Positions 17,717 through 26,834 of a DNA stretch of 64,000 nucleotides are shown piece by piece; position 1 is the stretch's first letter; every line of letters begins with the position of its first letter. The position numbers and the translations under genes are program-made. The notes under the pieces are model-generated. The model did no database searches, had not been told where the DNA came from, and saw nothing but the letters and a program-made list of their open reading frames with translations. This DNA is from Harenicola maris (GTDB taxonomy: Bacteria; Pseudomonadota; Alphaproteobacteria; Rhodobacterales; Rhodobacteraceae): the NCBI GenBank assembly GCA_018524345.1, contig JADQAZ010000002.1:248001-312000 (forward strand), read 5' to 3'.

Positions 17717-18226
17717 ATGAAATTCTACGCCGCGATGACCACCGCCGCCCTGCTCGCCACATTCGCCCCCGCCGCAATGGCCGAAAGCCACGAGACAGAG
17801 AGCGAAGCCGAGGGTGTTGTCGAAACCGCCGCCCCCGCCGCCCCCAGCGGCGATATCGCCGCGGGCGAGGCCGCCTTTGCCAAGCAATGCGTCACCTGCC
17901 ATGTGGTGCAAAACGCCGAAGGCGAAACTCTGGCGGGCAAACGCTCCCGCACCGGCCCGAACCTTTACGCCATCGCCCTGCAACCTGCTGGCGCGGTCGA
18001 GGGGTTCCGCTATGGCAAATCCATGATCGAGGCGGGCGAGACCTCCGGCCTGACATGGACAGAGGAAAACTTCGCCGGCTACGTCATGGACCCGACCAAC
18101 TTCCTGCGCGAGTTCACCGGCGACAAACGCGCCCGCGCCAAAATGTCATTCAAGGTGAAACAGGAACAGGACGCGAAGGACATCTACGCCTTCCTTTACT
18201 CCCTCGCCCCGCCAGCCGCCGAATAG
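17717..18226 (+). CDS. Class I c-type cytochrome (c2/c550-like)
   Basis: A 169-residue periplasmic cytochrome. A Sec signal peptide of about 22 residues ends at AAMAES. A short Glu/Ala/Pro-rich linker follows, then the haem site CVTCH at residues 58-62. The methionine ligand is probably in KMSFKV near residue 141. Size and spacing suit a soluble or linker-tethered electron carrier between the bc1 complex and an oxidase. The gene is monocistronic. Two copies of CTGACCGGCCCCGCCC stand in tandem in the 126-bp upstream gap, with no obvious function. The dispersed TGTGCAT repeat lies directly downstream. Confidence 0.9.
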   Translation: MKFYAAMTTAALLATFAPAAMAESHETESEAEGVVETAAPAAPSGDIAAGEAAFAKQCVTCHVVQNAEGETLAGKRSRTGPNLYAIALQPAGAVEGFRYGKSMIEAGETSGLTWTEENFAGYVMDPTNFLREFTGDKRARAKMSFKVKQEQDAKDIYAFLYSLAPPAAE

Positions 18227-18250
18227 GCGATGCCGCGCGGCGACAGGGGC

Positions 18251-18311
18251 GATCTGCAAAACATATGCATGGATTGTGCATCGGATGTGCATCACTTGTG
18301 CATCAGGTTTT
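18251..18311 (+). repeat. Dispersed repeat, four 11-bp TGTGCAT units (copy 1)
   Basis: After GATCTGCAAAAC come four near-identical 11-bp units: ATATGCATGGA, TTGTGCATCGG, ATGTGCATCAC and TTGTGCATCAG, then GTTTT. A second copy, in opposite orientation, is at 55517-55579. The two share the flanking GATCTGCA, AAACAT and GTTTT and a 19-bp exact core. This copy fills the 91-bp gap between the cytochrome c stop and the convergent idi stop. It is not a CRISPR: the units are contiguous and short. Confidence 0.85.
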
Positions 18312-18317
18312 ACAGGG

Positions 18318-18872
18318 CTAAACGCCCCCCGCCGCATCCGGCAGCAAGCGTCCGAAAATCCGGTCGCGATGTTCGGTCAGGTAAATCCGCAGCCAGGGGG
18401 TAAAGACCTCCGGCTGCGCCGCGATCTCCTCCAGCAAGTCCCCAAGCGGCGCCCAGCGAACCTCTGCCACCTCCTCGGGATTGGGGCGCACGGTCAGGCC
18501 GATATCGGCCTCGGCGACGAACAGCTCGACCACCTCATGCTCCAGCAACCCCCCGCCCACATCGGCGCGATATTCGATCTGGTCGCGGTGCTCCGGCACA
18601 AGGCCGGTGATGCCGAGTTCCTCGTCTAACCGTCTGATTGCACAGGTATTTGCTGGCTCTTCCCAATCGGGATGGGTGCAGCAGGTATTGGCCCAAAGGC
18701 CCGGCGTGTGGTATTTGCCAAGCGCCCGACGCTGAAGCAAAACCCGGTCGCCCGCCATCACAAACACTGAAACCGCCATATGCCGCAGGCCGCGTTTGTG
18801 GACCTCCAGCTTTTCAACGGGAGTCAGGGTGCCATCCACCCATGCCGGGATCATCACAGTGCTTGTTTTCAT
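18318..18872 (-). CDS. idi: Isopentenyl-diphosphate delta-isomerase, type I
   Basis: A 184-residue Nudix-fold isomerase. The metal and catalytic region reads YHTPGLWANTCCTHPDWEE, where the cysteine in NTCCTHP and the histidines correspond to the E. coli Idi active site. A Nudix-like block lies in AIRRLDEELGI, and the catalytic glutamate in the EVAEVRW region. It interconverts IPP and DMAPP for isoprenoid (quinone, carotenoid) synthesis. I chose the ATG at 18872, which gives the N-terminus MKTSTVMIPAW and a length near the family norm; an upstream in-frame extension would run into the PfkB kinase gene. It follows that kinase gene by 50 bp on the same strand. Confidence 0.9.
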   Translation of the reverse strand: MKTSTVMIPAWVDGTLTPVEKLEVHKRGLRHMAVSVFVMAGDRVLLQRRALGKYHTPGLWANTCCTHPDWEEPANTCAIRRLDEELGITGLVPEHRDQIEYRADVGGGLLEHEVVELFVAEADIGLTVRPNPEEVAEVRWAPLGDLLEEIAAQPEVFTPWLRIYLTEHRDRIFGRLLPDAAGGV

Positions 18873-18922
18873 GGCGCCTGCCTGCCGATCCGCGCCGAAA
18901 CAGTCAAGGGGGTTTGCCGCCC

Positions 18923-19806
18923 CTAGGCCGCGCCGGTCAGCGCGCCCTTGATCTGCCCCAGCCCGCCGGTTCCACCCGCCTGACCGACCGAAGCCGCCCC
19001 GCAGATATTGCCCGCGATCAGGCAATCGGACAGGGCCTGCCCTTCGAGCCAACCACTTAGGAATCCACCATTAAATGCGTCCCCCGCGCCGGTGGCATCA
19101 ATCACCTGCACCGGCTTGGTCGGCTGGTGAATCCAGCCATCAACGCCCCGCGCCCGCGCGCCCTTGGCCCCGCATTTCACCGCCGTCAGAGGCACTGCCC
19201 CCTCGAGCAGGCCAGAGGCGCAAAGCCGGTCGAACTCCGCCTCGTTCGGCAGGAACACATCAACAGCGGAAAGGATCTCCGCAAGGCTCTCCCCTTGCGC
19301 CAGAAGCTCGTCGTCCCAGCCGCAATCGGCCGAGATCGTCATGCCAGCAGCGCGGGCCTTGGCGATCATATCCTGATGCTCCACAAGGCTGCGCAGCTCG
19401 CCGAAATGCAGGTGGGTCCAAGGCCCCTCTAGGCTCTCCATCTGCGGCAGGGCCGCGCCCGCCTTGTGGCTGAGGAAAGAGCGGTCGCCGCCCCGCGCAA
19501 TGGCCACGGTGATCTGTGGTCCGACAGCGGTATCGCCCTTGCTACAAAGGCTCGCGTCCACATTGGCCGCGGCGATATCGCCCTGAACCACCGCCTCGAA
19601 CGGCGGCGAAGGCAGGGCCGACAAAAGCGAGACAGGCCAGCCCAAAGCGGCAAAAGACGCCGCAGTGATAAAGGCCCCGCCCCCCGCATGAAGCGAGAGG
19701 CCATCGGCAAAGGTTTCGGCGCCCATGACAGGCATATTGGGCACGCCGGTAAAGACCAGATCGCAGTAAAGGCGTCCGGCACAAAGGATGGAGGCGCGCG
19801 GTTTGC

Positions 19807-19810
<4 letters not shown>
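18923..19810 (-). CDS. PfkB family carbohydrate kinase
   Basis: A 295-residue ribokinase-family kinase. The N-terminal GRLYCDLVFTGVP and HAGGGAFITAASFAALG segments form the sugar site. The C-terminal DATGAGDAFNGGFLSGW carries the catalytic aspartate and anion hole. It overlaps the stop of the upstream ABC ATPase gene (ATGA) and is the last clear member of the importer operon, so it should phosphorylate the sugar part of the imported compound. The exact sugar cannot be read from the motifs. It is distinct from KdgK at 14490, which has the GDTYNTA variant. Confidence 0.9.
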
Positions 19811-20859
<1,049 letters not shown>

Positions 20860-20862
20860 GTG

Positions 20863-22347
20863 TCAGCTCTCCAATAGGGCTTGAAACGCGGTGTCGAGGC
20901 GCTGTGCGGCCTCCTCGCGGCGCGTATTGCGATGAGTGAATTCGGCGCGCAGGCGTTGCACATCCGACGCATATGTCTCAAGGGCCGCAGCAAGGGCCGC
21001 GGGGGCCGGGCCGCCGGGGCGGTCACGGCGGGCGATGAAGGTTTCGGCGGATGTGGCATCCGCGAAATCCGCCTCGGTAAGCCGCGTGTCACGCCGCGTG
21101 GCGGCGTTGAAAACGGCGAAAAACTCCACGAACCCCTTGCCGAGGGGCTTGCCCTCGGAAATCACGGCGCGGGCGGTTCCGGCGGCGATCTCATGGGCCT
21201 GACGAAAGCTCAGCCCCTCGTCGCGCACAAGGGTATCGGCCAGTTCGGTGATGGTGATGCAGGCCGCATCGGTGTTGCGGCGCACGTTCTTTTCGTTGAT
21301 CCGGCAGGCGGGCAGGAAGGCGGTGAGCAGGTCAAGCACGCGCCCGCCGCTCTCGAAGGCCGCATAGCCGGCTTGCTGCACCTCGCCCTCGCTGTCGTTC
21401 ATGTCGGTGAAGGGCGTGTTGTGCATGGTGTTCACGATCATATCGCACCGCCCCGCCGTCACACTGGCCAGATGGCGCATATGCTCGATCGGCACGGGAT
21501 TGCGCTTTTGCGGCATGATTGAGCTGATCTGCACCAAAGCGTTGGGAACATAGAGCTGCCCGACCTCGAAAGAGGACCAGAAGGCCATGTCCTGAACCAC
21601 GCGACCCAGATGCACAAAGACCAGCTTGATCGCGGAATAAAGGCCGGTGACATAATCCACCGAGGCAATGCAGCCGTAGGAGTTGATCAAAGGCCCGTCA
21701 AAGCCGAGCAGATCCGCCATACGGGCGCGGTCAATCGGGAAGCCCGAGGTGGTGATCGCCGCCGCACCCATGGGGCAATGGTCCAGCCCCTCTGCCGCCG
21801 CCGAAAGGCGCGCCATATCGCGGATCAGAACCTCGATAATCGCGCCGAGGTAATGGCCAAAGGTGGTGGGTTGCGCCGGTTGGCCGTGGGTATAGGCAAC
21901 GATGGGGGTCTCGGCCTCCGCCTCTGCCTTGGCGATCAGGGCGGTGGTGAGGCTCTCCATCTGCTCCAACATCTGCGCCGCCCGCGATTGGAGGGCGAGC
22001 TTGAACAGGGTGTGATCCATGTCATTGCGGGACCGCGCGGTATGGAGCATGCCGCCGAGGTCCCCCAAACGCTCCTTGAGCGCGGCCTCGACCACAAAGA
22101 AGTAATCCTCATGCTCGCCCGTATAGGTGAGGCTTGGCACGTCGAGTTCGGCGTCGATCTGGGCAAGGGCCTGCGCGATTTTCGCGCCATCTTCCGGCGT
22201 CAGAATGCCGGTTTCGGTCAGCATCACCAGATGCGCCTTGTTGATCGCGGCCATATGGCCCGCGTAATGGGTTTTCACCCCTTCGAACAAAGGCGCAAGG
22301 ACGGTGGCCTTATAGGTGGGGTCCGGGAAGACGCTGGTGTCAGTCAT
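20863..22347 (-). CDS. Argininosuccinate-lyase-like enzyme in a sugar importer operon
   Basis: A 494-residue member of the fumarase/aspartase superfamily closest to ArgH-type lyases. Conserved blocks are HTARSRNDMDHTLFKL, THGQPAQPTTFGHYL and the flexible signature loop ISSIMPQKRNP that holds the catalytic serine. Biosynthetic ArgH has GSSLMPQKKNPD at this point. The location between sugar permeases and a sugar ATPase argues for a catabolic C-N lyase that releases fumarate, as in EDDS lyase, rather than arginine synthesis. I chose the ATG at 22347 because the longer frame would include two intercistronic hairpins. The substrate is unknown. Confidence 0.82.
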   Translation of the reverse strand: MTDTSVFPDPTYKATVLAPLFEGVKTHYAGHMAAINKAHLVMLTETGILTPEDGAKIAQALAQIDAELDVPSLTYTGEHEDYFFVVEAALKERLGDLGGMLHTARSRNDMDHTLFKLALQSRAAQMLEQMESLTTALIAKAEAEAETPIVAYTHGQPAQPTTFGHYLGAIIEVLIRDMARLSAAAEGLDHCPMGAAAITTSGFPIDRARMADLLGFDGPLINSYGCIASVDYVTGLYSAIKLVFVHLGRVVQDMAFWSSFEVGQLYVPNALVQISSIMPQKRNPVPIEHMRHLASVTAGRCDMIVNTMHNTPFTDMNDSEGEVQQAGYAAFESGGRVLDLLTAFLPACRINEKNVRRNTDAACITITELADTLVRDEGLSFRQAHEIAAGTARAVISEGKPLGKGFVEFFAVFNAATRRDTRLTEADFADATSAETFIARRDRPGGPAPAALAAALETYASDVQRLRAEFTHRNTRREEAAQRLDTAFQALLES

Positions 22348-22376
22348 AGTTCTTTCAACATTCTCTACGCTCGCAG

Positions 22377-22420
22377 CCGATTTTTTGAAAAAAATCGGGC
22401 CAAATTTTTGGAAAAATTTG
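22377..22420 (-). repeat. Twin hairpin between permease and lyase genes
   Basis: Two AT-rich hairpins stand side by side. CCGATTTTTT pairs with AAAAAATCGG (22377-22398), and AAATTTTT pairs with AAAAATTT (22402-22419). The second ends directly before the permease stop codon, and the lyase start lies 29 bp beyond the first. They probably tune the stability or coupling of the two parts of the message. Confidence 0.7.
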
Positions 22421-23296
22421 TCACCCCTTGAGACCGGCCATGACAACGCCGCGGATTATGAACCTTTGGAAGATCAGGAACACCACAAGGGTCGGGATGG
22501 TGGAGATCGCCGCACCTGTCATGATCAGCTCCCATGCCACGTCGGCCTCATCGCCAAAGCCGGACAGGCCCACGGGGATCGTGTACATTTCGACCGAGTT
22601 GGTGACGATCAGGGGCCATAAGAAGGCCGTCCAGTTGCCGAGGAAGACAAAGATTGCCAGAGCCGCCAAGGCGGGTTTGACCAGCGGCATGGCCACCGTC
22701 CACCAGATTTGAAACTCGTTGAGGCCGTCGATCCGGGCGGCTTCGATAAAGTCATCGGGTACGCTCTCGAAGAACTGTTTCATCAGGAAGGTGCCGAAGG
22801 CCGTCATCAGGCCGGGGAACATGATGCCCCAGTAGCTGTCGAGCCAGCCGAGGCTTTGCGACATCAGATACCATGGGATCACCAGCATTTCCGTCGGGAT
22901 CATCAGGGTGGACAGGATCGCGATAAAGACGATCTGGCGGCCGGGGAATTTGAATTTGCACAGGGTGTAGCCGACGAGGCTGTCGAACAGCAGATTCGAA
23001 ATGGTGGTCAGCGTGGCAATGATGATCGAGTTGATGAACCACATGTAAAAGCGGCCATCCTCGAGCACATATGTGTAGTTCTCCAGCGTGGGTTCCTCGG
23101 GGATGAGGTTCACGTTGTAAACCTCATGCGGCCACTTCAACGAGGTGGAGATCATATAGGCGATCGGCATGACCATCGCGATACCGCCGAGGAACAGCAG
23201 CAGCCAGCGGATGATTTGGCCCATGTTGCGCGGCTTGGGTTTGGCGCGGATGTTGAGGACGGCGTCGGTTGTCGGGCGGATGTCTGTGGCTGTCAT
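22421..23296 (-). CDS. Carbohydrate ABC transporter permease, MalG type
   Basis: A 291-residue permease with six predicted membrane helices. A helix near residues 27-49 comes first, and the EAA loop is FIEAARIDGLNEFQIWWTVAM. The C-terminus VMAGLKG is typical of the MalG/UgpE group. It follows the MalF-type permease by one base, so the two are co-translated and form the membrane channel. The cargo is set by the binding protein at 24284, which belongs to family 1 solute-binding proteins for oligosaccharides or glycerol-phosphate-like compounds. Confidence 0.92.
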   Translation of the reverse strand: MTATDIRPTTDAVLNIRAKPKPRNMGQIIRWLLLFLGGIAMVMPIAYMISTSLKWPHEVYNVNLIPEEPTLENYTYVLEDGRFYMWFINSIIIATLTTISNLLFDSLVGYTLCKFKFPGRQIVFIAILSTLMIPTEMLVIPWYLMSQSLGWLDSYWGIMFPGLMTAFGTFLMKQFFESVPDDFIEAARIDGLNEFQIWWTVAMPLVKPALAALAIFVFLGNWTAFLWPLIVTNSVEMYTIPVGLSGFGDEADVAWELIMTGAAISTIPTLVVFLIFQRFIIRGVVMAGLKG

Positions 23297-23297
23297 A

Positions 23298-24191
23298 TCA
23301 TTCGCTCCGCAGCAGGCGCAGCTGGATCAGCGAGACAACCAGCAAGATTGTAAAGAGCACCACGGTTTGCGCCGCGGCATAGCCCATGTTGAAGCCATTG
23401 AAGGCCGTGTCATAGATCATCAGCACCAGCGGTTTCGTCGCGTTCAGCGGGCCGCCGGGGTTGTTGGTGGTCATGTTGAAGACATGGTCAAAGATGCGCA
23501 GGAAGCCGATCGAGCTGAAGACCACGATAAAGACCATGGTGGGTTTGAGCAGCGGCAGGGTGATCTGTGTCAGGACCGTGGCCCAGCCGACGCCGTCGAT
23601 CTTTGCGGCCTCGTAATAGCTGGTCGGGATCGCGCGCAGGCCCGCCATGAAGATGATGACCTGAAACCCGAGGCCCGCCCAGATGGCCGGTGCGAGGACC
23701 GCCGGCAGGGCATTGGTGGTGGAGTTCAGGAATTCGATCTGCGCGATGCCGAAGCTGGCGAGGATGTTGTTGAACAGGCCAATCGGCACCCCCTGATAGA
23801 ACCAGCGCCAGACCCATGCCATGGCCACCGCCGATGTCATGAAGGGCAGGAAATAGAGCATGCGCAGGAAGCTGTGCATAAAGCGGAGCTTATCGAGGTG
23901 GTAGGCGATGATGAAGCTGAGGACGAGGCTGACCGGTGTGCCGATCAGCAGATAGGCGAAGGTGTTTTTGAACACCTTCCAGAAGACCGGATCGTTCCAA
24001 AGCTCGCGGTAATTTTCAAGGCCCGCCCATGTGCGGCTGCCCAAGAGGTTCCAGTTCTGGAAGGAGATCACAAAGGCCGTGCCCGTCGGGTAGAACCGGA
24101 TGATCGTGTAGAAAAGAACCGGCAGCGCGAGAAAGGCCCATGCCCAGACGATCTGTTTCTGTTTGATCGTGAGGTTTCGGTAGAGCGTCAT
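23298..24191 (-). CDS. Carbohydrate ABC transporter permease, MalF type
   Basis: A 297-residue permease with about six membrane helices. The first reads WAFLALPVLFYTIIRFYP, and the EAA loop is YYEAAKIDGVGWATVLTQITL, as in UgpA/MalF-like proteins. I chose the ATG at 24191 (MTLYRNLTIKQKQ), since an in-frame start 48 bp upstream would place the N-terminus in the hairpin behind the binding-protein gene. It is the second gene of the operon, after the binding protein. Confidence 0.9.
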   Translation of the reverse strand: MTLYRNLTIKQKQIVWAWAFLALPVLFYTIIRFYPTGTAFVISFQNWNLLGSRTWAGLENYRELWNDPVFWKVFKNTFAYLLIGTPVSLVLSFIIAYHLDKLRFMHSFLRMLYFLPFMTSAVAMAWVWRWFYQGVPIGLFNNILASFGIAQIEFLNSTTNALPAVLAPAIWAGLGFQVIIFMAGLRAIPTSYYEAAKIDGVGWATVLTQITLPLLKPTMVFIVVFSSIGFLRIFDHVFNMTTNNPGGPLNATKPLVLMIYDTAFNGFNMGYAAAQTVVLFTILLVVSLIQLRLLRSE

Positions 24192-24225
24192 AGTGGTAAG
24201 GGCCTTGCCTGAGGTGAAATCAAAA

Positions 24226-24268
24226 CCGGGCCTGCGCATTGGGGGGGATGAGTGAGGCGCAGGCCCGG
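24226..24268 (-). terminator. Hairpin after binding-protein gene (partial terminator)
   Basis: A perfect 12-bp stem, CCGGGCCTGCGC with GCGCAGGCCCGG, has a 19-nt loop and is flanked by four A/T pairs on both sides. Read on the minus strand the stem is followed by TTTTG. It lies between the binding-protein stop and the first permease. It should let the binding protein be made in excess over the permeases, as after the alginate binding-protein gene. Confidence 0.7.
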
Positions 24269-24283
24269 AAAACCGTGAGTGGT

Positions 24284-25540
24284 TTATTCGGCGTAGTAAT
24301 CGTCGAGGATCTTTTGCTCCTCGGCGGCGGCTGCGGCGATGGAATCGGCGCTGGACTGCCCTTCGATATCGACGCGGGAGACCATATCCATCAGCACCTG
24401 ACGCTGTGCGCTTTCATTGGCGAACTTGGTGGTATGGGCATAGGCAAGGCCGCGAATGAAGGGGCCGAAGACCTCGTTGCTGGCGTTCGCCTCAGTCATC
24501 CCGACGGAGGGTTTTGCGGGCAACTCGCCCACCGTATCAAGCCAGATCTGCATCGCCTCATCCGAGGTGATATACTGCATGAACTTGACGGAGGCGTCGT
24601 ATTTCTCGCCCTCGGCCTTGGTGGTGATCGCGTTCACCCAGTAGGAGGAATAGTTCGACTTGGTGCCATCGGGACCAGCGGGAAGCTCTGCCACGCCCCA
24701 TTTCAGGCCGCGGGTGTTTTCAAGGCTGCCGATGCGGAAGGAGCCGTCGATATGCATGCCCGCACGGCCCGCTTTGAAGGCCGCCTGAGGTTCATCCATA
24801 AACAGGAAGGCAGAGACTTTGTGCTCCTTCACAAGGCTCATGTAGAAATCGAGCGCCTTCTGGCCGGCCTCTGTGTTGTAGCTGACGGTTTTGTAGTCGT
24901 CCTGGTAGGGATCGCCGCCCATCTGACGGACAAGAACCTCGCGGAACCAGTGGTGATCCTGCGCAGTCATCCCGGCGGTGATGCCAACCTGTGTGATGTT
25001 TCCGGCGCCGTCGAATTTGGTGAGCTTCTTGGCCACCTCGATCAACTCGTCCAGGGTTTCTGGCGGGCTTTCAACGCCGGCCTCGTCGAACAGACGTGTG
25101 TTGTAGAAAAGGGCAAGGCTGCGGACGGCAGTGGGAAGCGCCCAGTAATTGTCGCCCTCTTTCATCGCGGCGACCATGGGGAAGAACTCCTCATCAATGG
25201 TCGCTGGCGGGAAGGTCTCTGCGGGCAAGGGCTGGATCAGCTCCGCCTCTTTGTAGTCATTCAACCAACCGTAGAAGAGCTGCACCACGTCGGGGCCCTC
25301 GCCTGCGGGAATCGCGGCGGCGACCTTGGTGCGGTAATCGGCATAGGGGAAGTGGGTCATCTTGACGGTGATGTCAGGGTTCGCCGCCTCGAAGTTTTCG
25401 ATCAAGGTCTCCATGGCCTCGACGCGGGCGTCAAAGAAATACTGCCAATATTCAATTTCGACGGCATTTGCGGCGCTGCTGAACAATGCGGCGACAGAGG
25501 TGAGCCCGGCGAGGGCGATGCCTTTGAGGTGGTGTCTCAT
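24284..25540 (-). CDS. Extracellular solute-binding protein, family 1 (carbohydrate)
   Basis: A 418-residue periplasmic protein with a Sec signal peptide (residues 1 to about 26, ending SSAANAVEI). The mature part opens with the family pattern IEYWQYFFDARVEAMETLIENFE, followed by AAIPAGEGPDVVQLFYGW. This is the usual fold of binding proteins for oligosaccharides, sn-glycerol phosphate and related polyols. It heads a minus-strand operon: binding protein, two permeases, ASL-like lyase, ATPase and PfkB kinase. A divergent ROK regulator 121 bp away probably controls it. The ligand is unknown; the downstream enzymes suggest a nitrogen-containing sugar conjugate. Confidence 0.92.
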   Translation of the reverse strand: MRHHLKGIALAGLTSVAALFSSAANAVEIEYWQYFFDARVEAMETLIENFEAANPDITVKMTHFPYADYRTKVAAAIPAGEGPDVVQLFYGWLNDYKEAELIQPLPAETFPPATIDEEFFPMVAAMKEGDNYWALPTAVRSLALFYNTRLFDEAGVESPPETLDELIEVAKKLTKFDGAGNITQVGITAGMTAQDHHWFREVLVRQMGGDPYQDDYKTVSYNTEAGQKALDFYMSLVKEHKVSAFLFMDEPQAAFKAGRAGMHIDGSFRIGSLENTRGLKWGVAELPAGPDGTKSNYSSYWVNAITTKAEGEKYDASVKFMQYITSDEAMQIWLDTVGELPAKPSVGMTEANASNEVFGPFIRGLAYAHTTKFANESAQRQVLMDMVSRVDIEGQSSADSIAAAAAEEQKILDDYYAE

Positions 25541-25612
25541 AGAGAAGTCTCCCGGTTGTCTGTTGTTTTGCAGATGCGCGATTGGGTGCGCTTTTTGAAT
25601 TATTCACCATGC

Positions 25613-25652
25613 TTAACTCAACCCACTTGAGTTATCAAGTAGCTTGAGTTAA
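25613..25652. promoter_or_regulatory. Candidate ROK-regulator operator, triple TTGAGTTA repeat
   Basis: TTAACTCAA at 25613-25621 forms a perfect inverted repeat with TTGAGTTAA at 25644-25652. A third copy, TTGAGTTA, stands between them at 25627-25634. ACTTGA and TCAAGT (25625-25640) add an inner dyad. The cluster lies 10 bp before the ROK start and within the 121-bp divergent gap, so it could control both directions. Confidence 0.65.
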
Positions 25653-25661
25653 TCCTTCCCC

Positions 25662-26819
25662 ATGACGCCATCCAGCCCACAGATGATCAAGGGATCCAAC
25701 GCCGAACGCTCGCGGTCTTCGAACCGGCAGGCGGTTCTTGGGCGAATCAAATCGGCGGGCGAAATGGGGCGGGCAGAGATCGCGAGATCTCTTGGCCTCT
25801 CGACTCAGGCGGTCAGCAATATCATTGCGGAGCTTCAGGAAGACGGGCTTCTGGTGGAAACCGGTCTGCGTTCCGGTGGGCGGGGATTGCCCGCGATGCA
25901 ATACGGCGTGAACTCCGCCGGGGGCTATGCCCTTGGGGTAGAGGTTCGGCCCGATGCGATTTTCACCGCCATTCTTGACCTGCACGGTCAAACCGTCGTC
26001 ACACGGCGGCGCACCTTGAAGAGCCCTGAGCCCGCGAAGGTGATCTCCAAGGTTTTGAAGCTGCGGGACGAGATGCTCGCCAAGACGGGCCTGTCTGAGG
26101 GGCAGCTGCTTGGCGCGGGTGTGGTGATGCCGGGGCCCTTTGGGCAAACCGGGCTTTCGGGGCTTGGGTCCGACCTTGCCGGATGGCAATCGGTCGACGC
26201 CGCCGCCCTGTTCGAGGAGGCGCTGGCCCTTCCTGTCGAGCTGTCCAATGACGCCAATGCCGCCGCCATGGCGGAGCGTATGGCCCTTGGCCTGAGCCAC
26301 TTTGCCTATCTGTATTTCGGCGCCGGTCTGGGCCTTGGCATTGTGAATCAGGGGCAGCTGGTCACCGGCATCTTCGGCAACGCAGGCGAGATCGGCCATG
26401 TTCCGGTTGCGACGCCCAAGGGCCCCCTGCCCTTGGAGGCCCTGCTCAGCCGTGTTTCTGTGCAGGAGCACCTCGGCAAGGGGCCGTTGGATATTGCCGC
26501 CCTCGGCGCCCTGTTTGCCGAGGGCGACAAGGGAATGATGGACTGGCTGGACGGGGCCTGCGCCGCGCTGTCTCAGGCGGTTGGCCTTTTGGAAAACCTG
26601 TTTGACCCGCAGACGATCATCCTTGGCGGGGCGATGCCTGCCGGGGTTCTGGATTACCTTGTCGCCCATACGGAGCTTCCGACGCTGTCCGTTTCCAACA
26701 GGGCGGATAACCCCCATGCCCGCGTGCAGGCGGGGGCCTCTGGCCGGATGACGGCGACGCTTGGCGCGGCGGCCCTGATCCTGAACCGTGCCTTTACCCC
26801 GCAAGCCGCCGCCCTGTGA
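25662..26819 (+). CDS. ROK family transcriptional regulator
   Basis: A 385-residue NagC/XylR-like regulator. The N-terminal winged helix spans about residues 24-70, with RAEIARSLGLSTQAVSNIIA as its recognition part. A ROK sugar-binding fold follows, with GAGVVMPGPFG, SNDANAAAMAE, YLYFGAGLGLGIV and GNAGEIGHVPVA. The zinc motif CxCGxxGCxE that normally follows GEIGH is absent; the sequence here is ATPKGPLPLEALL. It is divergent from the importer operon and is followed 15 bp later by the PIG-L deacetylase gene on the same strand. It probably senses the imported sugar or an intermediate. Confidence 0.9.
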   Translation: MTPSSPQMIKGSNAERSRSSNRQAVLGRIKSAGEMGRAEIARSLGLSTQAVSNIIAELQEDGLLVETGLRSGGRGLPAMQYGVNSAGGYALGVEVRPDAIFTAILDLHGQTVVTRRRTLKSPEPAKVISKVLKLRDEMLAKTGLSEGQLLGAGVVMPGPFGQTGLSGLGSDLAGWQSVDAAALFEEALALPVELSNDANAAAMAERMALGLSHFAYLYFGAGLGLGIVNQGQLVTGIFGNAGEIGHVPVATPKGPLPLEALLSRVSVQEHLGKGPLDIAALGALFAEGDKGMMDWLDGACAALSQAVGLLENLFDPQTIILGGAMPAGVLDYLVAHTELPTLSVSNRADNPHARVQAGASGRMTATLGAAALILNRAFTPQAAAL

Positions 26820-26834
26820 TCACAAAGGATCAAC

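Noticed and set aside
18251..18311. Possible CRISPR array or short peptide gene in the TGTGCAT repeat
   Set aside because: The units are 11 bp and contiguous, with no spacers, and the frames through them give only periodic Met-His-Cys peptides without start signals.
20951..20975. TTGCACATCCGACGCATATG inside the lyase gene, similar to the dispersed repeat
   Set aside because: Only one unit-like match, out of register, and within a conserved coding segment; judged chance.
20863..22347. Calling the lyase argH (arginine biosynthesis)
   Set aside because: The gene is embedded in a sugar importer operon and the signature loop differs from biosynthetic ArgH.
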